A stretch of 64,000 nt of DNA from Smallanthus sonchifolius (lineage: Eukaryota; Streptophyta; Magnoliopsida; Asterales; Asteraceae): the NCBI GenBank assembly GCA_023525975.1, contig CM042021.1, forward strand, positions 79,553,501 to 79,617,500, in the 5' to 3' direction. Made by a program: the position numbers and the translations under genes. Of this stretch, positions 33,522 to 44,350 are shown one piece after another. The notes under the pieces were generated by a model, which did no database searches, was not told the DNA's origin, and worked only from the letters and a program-made list of their open reading frames with translations. Each line of letters starts with the position of its first letter. Positions within the stretch are counted from its first letter, which is position 1.

Positions 33522-35369
33522 TGTGACACCCGACTATTTTAGGTTAACTCCGTTAACCCAAACCCCGTTATCTCACAACTCAGCTAACCCAATTATAAAC
33601 TCTAAGGACTAATTCTGTCATAATATAAAACTTATACACATGAAACTACTGGGACTAGTTCTGTAAATACCCGAAACTCAATTGTTTGACTTTTGAAAAT
33701 CAAAATCAAGCATCCTTGATCCAAACCAAACCCGTAACCTCCGAGTCTATTCCAATTCGTAACTCTAATGCGTGGTAATGACGAAGTCCCTCATCATTGA
33801 AGCATTTAACATTGTTAATGATTGCGAGTTAATCCCTTTATGTCACATTAAAACCGTAAACGAAGGATTGAAGCTAAAACCATCGAATTCGATCATTTGA
33901 TCTATCATTTTGCAATCACACACTCTACACACAGTTGTCGCACCCCTCTAAAGCTTTTGGACAACCCAATTTGGCCGGAAATGCAGCCGGAGACACCGGA
34001 GAATAACCGTCGAAGCCGCGACTGACTTTTAGTCGATCTCTATCAATTCGACACCAATTGAGGTAATCAAACACACCATCAGACTCGTTTTCACTCCTAG
34101 AACAAAAGCCCTAAGTTAATTCAGGCTTATAACATCGAATTAAACAAGAACCGATTCTAGGGTTCATCGTTCAAACCGAGTAATCGAACTTACACCAAGA
34201 CTCAATCTCAATAAAATTAAACTACATGGTTAGATTCGCAATCTCCTACTCATTGAAAGCCCTATGAATCCAACTTGTAATCTTATTAGATTTAACCAAA
34301 TTGCTTCCATGTTCAAAACCTAGGGTTTCGGTGTTTCAAACAAGAGTTAATCGATCTAGACATGATGTTTTTGCAATTAAACATACCCAGAGGTTCGCAA
34401 TGGATCGATTAACAAAACCCCATACCCTTCTGGTCAATCGTGATCAAAATCAGAAGGATTACGGGTGAGTTTGGTCGGGTTCGTGTATGGGGGAGGAACA
34501 CAGAGATTTGGTGTGTTAAAACCATACAGAAATGGGCTTGTCGCAATACCCTAGCGGGCGGAGATGGTTAGGTCGTTGGGCTTGCACACAGGAGACCCGG
34601 GTTCGAATCTGGTCTCCTGTAATGTTTTTTTATAAAATCATTTTTCTTGTTTTCCTTTTAATATAACTAATTCCTATGTCATGTTATTAATATGTTAGCT
34701 CGGTTTGATACCGGAAAACTCCCGTGTGCTCGGAAACGAACTTATTACTTATTTTAACTATTATTTTTATTCGTAAAAATATTTATTTACAACATCGTTT
34801 TAACACTTATTTCTCTTACGAAAATATTTCTTTCATTAATTGTTAGAGTTATTATCTTGTGTCTAATTGTGTTTCACATATATCACATCCGTACTAGATA
34901 CCAAACGAGGGATTTTCTAATTCCAATATCAAGATTCCCATTCGTTAATCATAAGTGTATTTAAGGACGTCCGATCTTTCCGTATCGTTGTCACATGTTC
35001 CTACGTGTTCCTAACGATCGTAATCATATTCTAGGGCATTCGTTGATTGTCCACTTGCAATCTAGTTATGGTTGTGTTCCATTCTTGTAGTGGTGCTACT
35101 TACTACACTCTACACATCTTAGGTAAGTTTCACGGCCCCTTTACTGTTTTTTAAATTAAGGGGAGAAAACATGACGCAAACATTTGATTATTGTAATTCT
35201 TATATATCACCTACTAAACTAAGCGTAACATTCTATCATGAAAGTCCTTACACATCGAACAATTTAATATGGATTTAGCGAGTTAATCTTTAGTAGTACT
35301 ACTAGGTTTGACAAACCCCACCCGCGTTAGTTGCGCTTAGTCGACTAGAGGTCGAACGGGTGTAATATT
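33522..35369 (+). repeat. Element D 5' LTR, left part (interrupted by E2)
   Basis: Starts TGTGACACCCGAC immediately after the broken C ORF; the presumed target-site copy is GTTAA. It continues at 48137 after E2, for a combined length near 2.33 kb. It contains a tRNA-like module (34553-34631), a splice donor candidate AG then GTAAGTTTC (35123) and the shared block with CAAACCCCACCCGCGTTAG (about 35305-35345). Confidence 0.82.
34553..34631 (+). other. tRNA-like / box B hairpin module in D LTR
   Basis: A D-arm-like GATGGTTAGGTCGTTGGG is followed by ACAGGAGACC (34588-34597), a loop holding the box B core GGTTCGAAT, and GGTCTCCTGT (34611-34620). The two arms form a perfect 10-base stem, which is not how a normal tRNA pairs. 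A 7-T run at 34625-34631 could end pol III transcription. It is probably a tRNA-derived module reshaped into a hairpin. Confidence 0.5.
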
Positions 35370-36068
35370 TGTAGGATCGGTGTTTTATAAGATGGTTCTG
35401 GTTAGTTGAGATTGGCGGAGACAATCACAACTATGCAATGTAAACTTGAAACAATGAAAATACCGATAGATGCAAATTGTATTAATCTTCAAGGTTTACA
35501 AGTTACAGAGAAAACTCTAAGGAAGCACACTTGTAAAATGAAAAGATACAATACATATAAAGGAACTTAGAATAAAGATAGACCATTGATTTTAAGGATC
35601 AGATCAAACACAAGCCGTTGATCTTTGAAAGTTACAAGTTACACTACAATTGGTGGACAACTAAAAGACAAACTACAACAAACAATATGAATCAGGTCAA
35701 AAGTCTTTTTAGGAATCTTGGCAGGAAACTTCAGAAGTAGTAGCTTTGTCTTTAATCATCTTCACCAATAACATTCCTTCTGTTGATAGATATGTCAGTG
35801 TTGCAGCAAAAGGTGTCAGTAGCAACGTCAAAGCTGCTGATGATTTGCCTATCAGCAGCATCATTGTTTGATGCTGCTGAGAAGCCTATCAGCAGCAACA
35901 TTGGACTTCAGCAGATAAGGCTATCTGCAACATAGTTGTTCATCAGCAGTAGAACTTAACTATCCGCGGCATATGCCTTATCAGCAGCAACTTGTAAGTT
36001 CGCAAAATTGTAGAGTCCGCAGCATCTATACTTGGAGAATTTTGTAGCCATCAGTCTTTATCTTTACA
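35370..36068 (-). repeat. E2 3' LTR (699 bp)
   Basis: Plus strand TGTAGGATCGG to ATCTTTACA, followed by AACTCCCCGTAG (minus-strand polypurine tract). U3 contains an 11-base-stem hairpin at 35853-35879 (CAGCAGCATCA with TGATGCTGCTG). Confidence 0.92.
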
Positions 36069-36102
36069 AACTCCCCGTAGACTGATGCTACAAAAACTTC
36101 TC

Positions 36103-39100
36103 TTATTGTCTTTGTTCCTGATTCTTTTGCATGTTCAGGACAATCCTTGCAGTCTCATAGCCTCTTGGATCCTTTCTTGGATTGTCAAGAGGGATTTCAG
36201 ATAGAGATTTTATGTCTTTGCTTGGCATGCTGAAGATAGCCTTGCTTGAACATCTCAAATTTTGTCCTCTGACATCGATTAGTGTATATTAATCATGGAT
36301 AGCATTATAGGACCATTTGATAATTGGAAAGTAGGATTGGAGAGGTTTGGCATCAATGATAACATCTTTGCTGGGGTTGAAGTGATGTTTGATCACTAGC
36401 AACAGATGTCTCCCACTTTCATTGTCAGGCTCATGAGATTCACCTAGCTCCATCATTCTCCTTAAATCAAAGTCTGAAAGTTGCATCACTTCATCCACAG
36501 ACTTGTATGTTGATCTCTTCATCTATGCCTTTCTCCTGAACACTTCAAACCACTGATCTTGTTCACTATAAAACCATGTCATAGTTTCTCTTGATTCTTC
36601 AGACGTGGTACGAGGTTTATTTTTCTTTTTGGGAGGAAGTTGATGAGAAGGAGTTGGGTGAGAGGATTTGGACTCTTTGGGAAGGGAGGAGAGTGATCTA
36701 GGAGGGTGAGAGGGAAGTGGTTGGACAGAAGGAGGAGAGATTGAGGGAGTAGACTTGGGATTCTTTGGTTTTCTTTCTCTGTGTAAGTGTCTACCCTTCT
36801 TTTAGAGCCTATCTTCTTCAACCTCTCTTTTTCTTCCTTTTTCACCTTAATGTAGAGGGCTTGTAGGTTCATGAAACTCATGGGATCCAGCCTCTTTCCA
36901 CTCTCACCTCTTGCCTTTAGGAAGTCCATCATGCCCTTCCTTTCTTCATGGTTTCTAACATTGAAGGCAATGGCTTTCTTACATTTCATCTGGGCTTTTT
37001 CTTCTTCTTCTTCAGCCCTCTTCTTCTTGGACAGTTCACTAGATTGACCCATGAAGGCTCTATAGATTTCTTTATTGGATAATTTCTCAAGGTAGTCTGC
37101 ATCCTCACCTTGAGAAATCATAACTGCCATCCATTCCTCCCTCATTTATTTAGAAAGTTCAGAATTAGTAATTTTGAACTCGGCTTCCTCTGGTCTTTTT
37201 CTCTCTCTCTTTTCCTCTTCTTTATTGAATTGTTCCTGCAGCTGTCGAGCTAAGGCTTCATCTTTTGTTATTTGTGAAGCTGCAGGAACTTGAACTTTTG
37301 TTCTATCTAGTTGCCTTGCCTGCAAATGTATCTGTTGTTCTCTAAAGAGCATGGCAGCTTTTCTTTCTTGAGCTCAGCCATCTCTTCTTCTTCTCTTTTT
37401 TTTCTTCTCCTTTCTACTTCTTTCTTTTCTTCCTCTATTTTCTTTTCTTGTTCTTCTGTCATAATTCCTTTCCTTTTGTCTTTATTGGATGCCTCTACTT
37501 CAGCTTCATAGATCACAATAGCAGAGGTGGGAGTTGCTATTGAGACCTCAGCCTCAGCTTCATTGGCAATTTTTGGAGAGGACAAAGGGGGAGGAATTTC
37601 TTCATCTCCACTTTCTTCCCATTCTTCTCCAGTTACTGCCTTCCATTCTGTCATAATCTTCTGTTTCTCTTTTCTTGCAGATTCTTCTTCAGCGTTTAGG
37701 ATGACAGCTGGAGAAGAGGGAATGGACAAGTCTGCGTCAAATTCATCCATTGCAATCCATCCCTCCTTCTCAAGAAAGGTTTTGACAATTTTGACCATTT
37801 CATGACCTTTCTTGTAGTTGATGTTGCAGATGTGTGATTTGAGGTCAAATACCTTACAAAGGAAGTCTGGATTGAGCAGTAGTATCTCATGGATATTGTT
37901 ACTTATGAATGTAGATCCATCACACAAAAAGAATTGAAATCCTGAAGGCTCGATCCTTGACCATTCATGAACTTCTAGGCCTCTAACCACCTCTTTGTAT
38001 AAGAATTTTCTTAAACATAGGACTTGTTCTTCAGTTAAGACCCTGCTTCTTATCAGCTCCATTCTTTGGCTTGGCCTCTCATATCTTTCTTCTGTCGCTC
38101 TTGAGGACTCTGCTTCTACATCCTTAAGTCTTGGATAAGCCACCCTTTTTGCTTCTTCAAGGAACCTCTCAAACCAAGGCATATTGTCTTCGAATATATC
38201 ATGAAATCTTTCAATGGCAAGCTGGTACATAGGTCCTTGGAGGTATTAACACTTTGAGTTAGGTGCAGGAATAGGATTTAAAATAGATTTAGATTATCCA
38301 GGATAAGCTCTATGACTCCAGCAAATTCCTAACCAATCCAGAATCTTTTAAAGATGCCATCATACCCCCATGCTAGAATGCAGTCAAATTCCAAGTTGTG
38401 CGCAGTTAGTCGGAATTCGGGGGCTATGTTTCTCCTGGATATGTTAGCAGCAGCTTCAAGCATTTGGATTTCTGGGAATGCTTCTTTTTCTTCTTCCCTT
38501 TCTATATCCCTCTCCTCAGGAAATGCATACTCTACATTCCTGGTAACTATTCTCCATTCTTTCGGGACCTCTTCCTCTTCATCTCTTGAGTCTTCCCATT
38601 CAATCTCTTGAACTTGAATAAAAGAGGGCTTGAAGAGTGTTCGTTGAAATTCCTCTTGTTCTTTGAACCATTCTTCCAAGCTATCATCATCATCTTGAAG
38701 AATTTTCTCCCCCTTTTTGGTTGCATCAATAAGCAAAGTTGAATCAGTTTGAGTGCCCACTGATACAAGGGAGGAAGAAGCAGGGTGGGTACATATGTGG
38801 GACTCATGCATAGAAGCTTGGTGCCTTAATTTAGACACTTCAGCCTCCAGTTTAGCAACCCTAACCGTCAATTCCAGATTTTGAAGGTTCAAACTGTCCT
38901 CATCCACTGATGTGGATTCATTGAAACAAGATGGGGCCTTAGGCCTAGCCTCTGCATCCCCATCACCCTGGTTTTCATGGCACCTGGTTTTCCTCTCAGT
39001 GAAAAGTGTTTCAAAAGATACATTTTCACTAAGAGTTGCCGTGGTTGGGGACTTAGTGATGTTATCACTGTCCTCCTGGTCAGTTGATGGACCAGTAGTT

Positions 39101-40351
39101 GTGATAGCACCTTCCATATTCACTCTATCAGAACTCCCAGAGTGAACCTTCTTGGGTGATGAACTAGGGCTGGGTACATTGGTAGCCAGGTCAATCAATA
39201 CCTTCGAGGTAGTGGTAGTTGGAGAAGGTATATCATCTTGACTAGGTGCCTCTGTACTTAAGTTTAGAGAAGAAACAAAATGAAAGGGCTCAGAGGGTTG
39301 TTCTATGGATCCGGGATGTGATCCTGATCCTAATAGAGATTCTTCCAAGGAAGCTTCCCTAATCATGTGGCTATCCCTTATGGTATTCTCATCAGAGTGT
39401 TGTGACTCTGGATGAGGGCTTTTGGGTTGGGATTGGTCCACTGAGACAAGAATAGAAGGATTCTTCTTGCTCTTCTTTCTTTTCATGTTATAACTTGCCA
39501 CAACTGGGGCCCTTTGTTCCAGTTGGGCTTGAAGAGTGTGGGTAAGTATTTGTTGTACCTTTGCACCCTTAGGAGGTTGCATATGGGTTTGATCAAGGGA
39601 AATAGTTGTTGTATGTTCAGGCTGTGTAGTGGACGGTGTGGGATCAGTATCAGCTGGGACTGCTAAACTGTCACCCTGGGTACTTTGTATGCTCATCATT
39701 GTAGATAACAATGGAACATTAACCCCTGAGAACTTTTCTGAAACAGTTCTCATACTTTTAAAAACATTAATTTTATGTCCCCCAATTAGGTAAACTCTTA
39801 CAGGTTTTGAAAGATCTTTTAATTCCTGGTTAAAAACATCCTACAAGAATCTAGGGTACATATAGAATGCTTGTTTTGCTCCTTCCTGAAGATTATATCT
39901 TAAACCTTCAAAAATCATATGAGAGAAATTGTAACCTTGGCCAGTGAACAAAGCATAAATAGCAGAGGCAAGGGCAGAGTTCAGTTGATGCCATCCACTC
40001 CTCTTTTGAGATATACGTTGGAGAAGAGTGTGACACAAAAACTTCCATGGAGGACCCATCAGTTCCTTCTCAGTGGTGTATTCTTCTTGATTTCCAGTGT
40101 ACCCTATGGATACAAAGGTCCTCATGTACTCATTCTTGGTGTATGAGTTAGCGGTACCCTCGTCCTGAAGCTTCCATATGGGATGTATAGATTTTAGGGT
40201 TAACAGTCAGAGCAAAGTATATTTTTGATCGACACAGAAAGTCGATCATATCATCTAACCCTTCTGATTTCTTACCCTTAACAAGATATGCCGTTAAATT
40301 GTAGTAAGTTGAGAACTTGTCATCAGGGTTATTGATGTCAACGTTTGCCAT
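36103..40351 (-). pseudogene. E2 ORF3: long charged coiled-coil protein
   Basis: About 1,400 codons in pieces: 40351-40148 (MANVDINNPDDKFSTYYNL), 40125-39841, 39753-38329 (474 codons open), 38230-37307 (307 codons open), 37352-37146, 37145-36579 and 36522-36289. N-terminal domain as in E1 (LMGPPWKFLCHTLLQRISQ). The middle is Ser/Thr/Pro-rich with a short coiled coil (LEAEVSKLRHQASMHESH). It is followed by a segment absent from E1, with MPWFERFLEEAKRVAYPRLK and HEWSRIEPSGFQFF. A Lys/Glu coiled coil (EEEKKEVERRRKKREEEEMA) and a C-terminal domain follow. There is no signal peptide or membrane span. Function unknown; the high charge suggests a nucleic-acid-binding or structural role, which is only inference. 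Confidence 0.75.
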
Positions 40352-40983
40352 TTTGTGAGGTTTGGAGGGAAGGATGAAGCTTTTAAAAGTTGGTTAAGTG
40401 TGGAAAGCTTTGAATGCTTGGGAGAGAGGGAGAAAAGATAGAAGGTTAGGTCAAAATTGAATGTGAAGAGGTGAAGGAGGGAATTTTATTTTGTTATAAC
40501 GGCAAAAGTTTGGGCAACAGTCACTTGTACTGTACAAAAAGATGAAGCGTAGCACACTGTAGCAGTCATCTACAGTGACACTTTACTTTTTACTGTCTTA
40601 CAGCTGTAACACACTATAGCAGTCATGGTAAAGACTGACAGTGACTTTTTACAGCGGGTAAAAGTTAATTTGAACCATTTTTACCCTTCCACAGCAAACT
40701 TGGTTGCTGCAGAAGGTTAAGTCTATCAGCAGCAAAACTTGGTTGCTGCTGAAGGAAGTAATGGTCTACAGCAAAAATGTTGATGCTGATTTCCTTAAAG
40801 CTATCCGCATTAAACTTGTTCCTGCTGATAACTTAAAGTAGTCAGTGGTAAAATCTTTGTTGCTGAGGACTAAACCAGTCAGCAACAAAAATGTTTGCTG
40901 CTGATAATTTATTTTTCAAAAGACTTTATTTACAACAAGAGAAAGACAGACACATTTTTTTAAAAGATTTTTAGAGAAAGATT
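40352..40983 (-). repeat. E2 pol-ORF3 spacer with CAGCAGCAA hairpins
   Basis: A non-coding spacer holding several inverted repeats of the E-specific type: 40692-40709 (CAGCAA with TTGCTG) and 40727-40751 (CAGCAGCAA with TTGCTGCTG), plus weaker copies to about 40905. Equivalent position to 25241-25785 in E1. The exact sequences differ between E1 and E2 while the pairing ability is kept. Confidence 0.7.
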
Positions 40984-42405
40984 TTAATCAAAGTTCATCA
41001 TGCCAAAGGATTTAACTAGATATCTGAATCTAGTTTCATCAAAGGCTTTTGTGAATAAGTCAGCATACTGCTCATTTGTATGAACTTTGGTTAAAATAAT
41101 TCTTCTTTTCTCAGCTTGATCTCTAATAAAATGATACCTGATGTCGATGTGTTTTGTCTTGGAGTGCTGCACAAGATTATTTGTGATTGATATGGCACTC
41201 TTGTTGTCAATGTGAATAGGAGTTGCCAAGGTCATTCCATAGTTCAGCATTTGATTTTGTATCCAGATGACTTGTGCACAGCAACTGGAAGCTGGAATGT
41301 ATTCTGCTTCTGCTGTAGATGTTGACACACATGTTTGCTTCTTGCATTGCAAGGAAATCAATCTTCCTCCCAGAAATTGGCATCCTCCTGAAGTGGACAT
41401 TTTGTCTAAGTTGCATCCTCCATAGTCACTGTCAGTGTATGCATATAGATTGAATTTTTCATTCTTAGAATACCATAGCCCAAGTCTTGGGGCTCCCTTT
41501 AGGTATATAAATATTCTCTTGACAGCTTGGAGATGTGAGGTTTTTGGAGTTGCTTGAAATCTTGCACACAGGCATACTTCAAACATAATATCTGGTCTTG
41601 AAGCAGTTAGATACATGAGAGATCCAATCATTGTCCTGTACTGATGTTGATCATTGTCTTGGCCATTTTTGTCAGGAGACATTTGATGATGCACTTGAAT
41701 TGGAGTTCTTGTAGCAGAGTAGTCAGCCAGTTTGAATCTTTCCAAGATACTTTTGACATATTTGGATTGGCTGATGAAGATTCCATTTGGAACTTGTTTG
41801 ACTTGGAGACTCAAAAAGAAATTTAGTTCACCCATTGAAGAATGCATTAGAATCTCAAAGTCTTTGCATAATTTCTTCTTTGTTGATCCAAAGATGATGT
41901 CATCTACACAGATTTGTACCAATAGAATTTCTCCCCCTTCATCTTTGATAAACACTGTCTGATCAATGGCTCCTCTTTTGAAATTGTTGCTGAGTAGATA
42001 ACCTGACAAAGTCTCATACTATACTCTTGGGGCTTGGTGTAGTCCATATAGAGCCTTGTCTAGTTTGAAAACTTTGTTTGGATGTGAGGGATCTACAAAG
42101 CCTGGAGGTTGTCTGACATATACTTCCTCACCAAACTTCACATAGAAAAAAGCACTCTTGACATCCATCTGATAAACAGTAAAGCTTTTGGATGCAGCAT
42201 ATGCTAGGAAGATTCTAATAGCCTCCAGTCTGGCAACAGGAGCAAAGACTTCATCATAGTCAATTCCTTCTTCCTGAGTGTATCCCTGAGCCACAAGTCT
42301 GTCTTTGTTCTTAATTACAATCCCTCTTTTATCTTGCTTGTTCCTAAAGACCCACCTCGTGCCTATAGCAGTCTGGCAAGGTGGAAGATCAACTAAGGTC
42401 CACAC
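40984..42405 (-). pseudogene. pol: E2 reverse transcriptase and RNase H (one stop codon)
   Basis: One frame from 42405 to 40984, broken by a single TAG in place of the Trp of the PRxWYETL motif at about 42012. RT motifs: TRWVFRNKQDKRG, YQMDVKSAFF, then in the distal 341-residue segment CVDDIIFG (residues 34-41; C-V-D-D is the active site). RNase H: YTDSDYGGCNLDKMSTSGG from residue 191, TSTAEAEY, and HIDIRYHFIRDQ near the C-terminus. It ends GMMNFD and stop, the usual Copia pol end. It is the best-preserved RT in the window and useful for lineage placement. Confidence 0.92.
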
Positions 42406-44350
42406 CTATTGTCTTTTGAATTGCAGCAATTCTTCTTGCGTTGCTTTAATCCAACTGCTGTGTTGCAGAGCTTCATCTATATTCTTTGGTTCAAATTGAG
42501 ACAGAAAACAGGAGTATAGACAGATATTAGCTTCATGAGTCTTGCATCTAATTTGAACTCCTTATTGAACTTGACCAATGACATTTCCTAAGGGATGTTC
42601 TTTGTTGATTCTTTGTGCTGGAATAACATCCAATTGTATTCCGTGGTCAAGATTGCTTTGATTTTGATCTGGAATATCTTCACGAGAGTTGGTTGCAAGG
42701 GAATCTTCTGCAAGAGAATCTTTAGCAGTAGCAGCATCTTCCAATAAGTCAGGGGTCTCAGCAGCATCAGATGCAATACCCTCATCTTGTTCTTCATTGT
42801 CAGAAAGACTATTGCTGGTGACATTTCAGTTGCTTGTTCTGGCTTCACTGGCTTCAATAGCATCAACAACAGATGGAGGATCAATGGATGGTCTTTTGAT
42901 TCTTATAGAGGGACCATTGAAGCCTAATATGTAGTCATCACATGATGTAGATGCTTGCTTTTTGGAAGAGGTAAATTCCATATTTGAGAAAATGAGGGCT
43001 AAAATACTTGTGAAAAGGAGTCAATATCAAAAAGCCAGTCTGGTCCTTTACCCTTTTCACATGGAATGTGTTCTTTACATTCCACATTTGCTAATTCTTC
43101 AACTATTCTAGTTCTGGAATTGAATACTATGTAAGCCTTAGATTGATAGGAATAGCCCACAAAGTATCCTTCTTCTGATTTTGCACCAAACTTTGGAAGA
43201 ATTCAATTGGTGATAAGAATGGTACATGGACATCCAAAGGGTTTCAAGAATCCAATGTAGGGAACTCTTTTGAACCACAGCTCATAAGGTGTTTTGTTGA
43301 GAGGCTTGACAATGAGAACTCTATTTTGCACATAACAAGCTATGCTAACTGCCTCTACCCAGAATATGAGAGGTAGTTTTGAGTCAGCCAGCATTGATCT
43401 GGCAGACTCAATAAGAGTTCTGTTTCTTTTTTTTAGCAACCCCATTTTGTTGAGGAGTTCTTGGAGCACTATATTGTCTTTCAATACCTTTCCTCTCACA
43501 AAAACAATTCAAGGTCTGGTTCTTAAATTCTGTACCTTGACCACACCTTATGATTTTGACTTTCTGATTACTTTGATTCTCAACCCTCAGAATGTAGGAT
43601 TTAAGAATTTCAGCAGTTTCATCTTTTGTTCTCAAGAAGTATACCGATGAGAATCTGGTGTAGTCATCAGTTATCACCAGACAGTATGACTTCTTGCCCA
43701 TTTACATGATGTTTGTAGGACCAAAAAGATCCATATACAGCAGCTGTAGTGGAGTGTCATTTGAATTCAATGTCTTGGGCTTGTGAGAACTCTTGTGTTG
43801 CTTCACCTTCAAGCATGCTATGCAATGATCTTCAAGCTGGAATTCCTTATTAGGAAGACCTCTGACAAGAATTTCTTTTACCAACTTGTTGATAGTTTTC
43901 ACATTCACATGGCTTAATCTCATGTGCCATAGAGCGGATTCATCAACTGATGCCTTAGACAAAAAACAAGATACACTACAAGATGGAGTGACTTTGTTCA
44001 TGTCAAGCGCATATAATTTATCTTTTCTTTGAGCAGTCAACAAGGTCTTTTCTAGAGGAGGCTTGCTTAGCTCAGGGGAGAGCACAAAACATTCTTTATC
44101 TGTGAAAAGCATCCAATGCTTCTGATTACATATTTGAGACAGACTCATGAGGTTGAACTCTAGTTCTTTTACATAGTTCATCCTTTCAATACTCATTCTC
44201 TCATTGGACACAGTTCCTTGTCCATTGATAGATCCTCCTTTGAATCACTTCCAAATGCAACATATCCTCCATAAAAATTTCTGAAATCTGAGAGGAGGTA
44301 TCTGTTGCCTATCATGTGCCTGGAACAACCATTGTATATAACCCATGTGT
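42406..44350 (-). pseudogene. pol: E2 protease, integrase and linker
   Basis: Protease remnant near 44325-44345 reads IYNGCSRHMIGN where E1 has VDSGCSRHMTGN, so the catalytic Asp of DSG is lost. GAG-pre-integrase is in 44211-43702 (WHMRLSHVNVKTINKLVKE and a following zinc-finger region). The integrase core is in 43701-43408 (SYCLVITDDYTRFSSVYF) and 43499-43203 (LKPFGCPCTILITN), in different frames. The linker to RT (about 42960-42450) is acidic and frameshifted. Confidence 0.85.
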
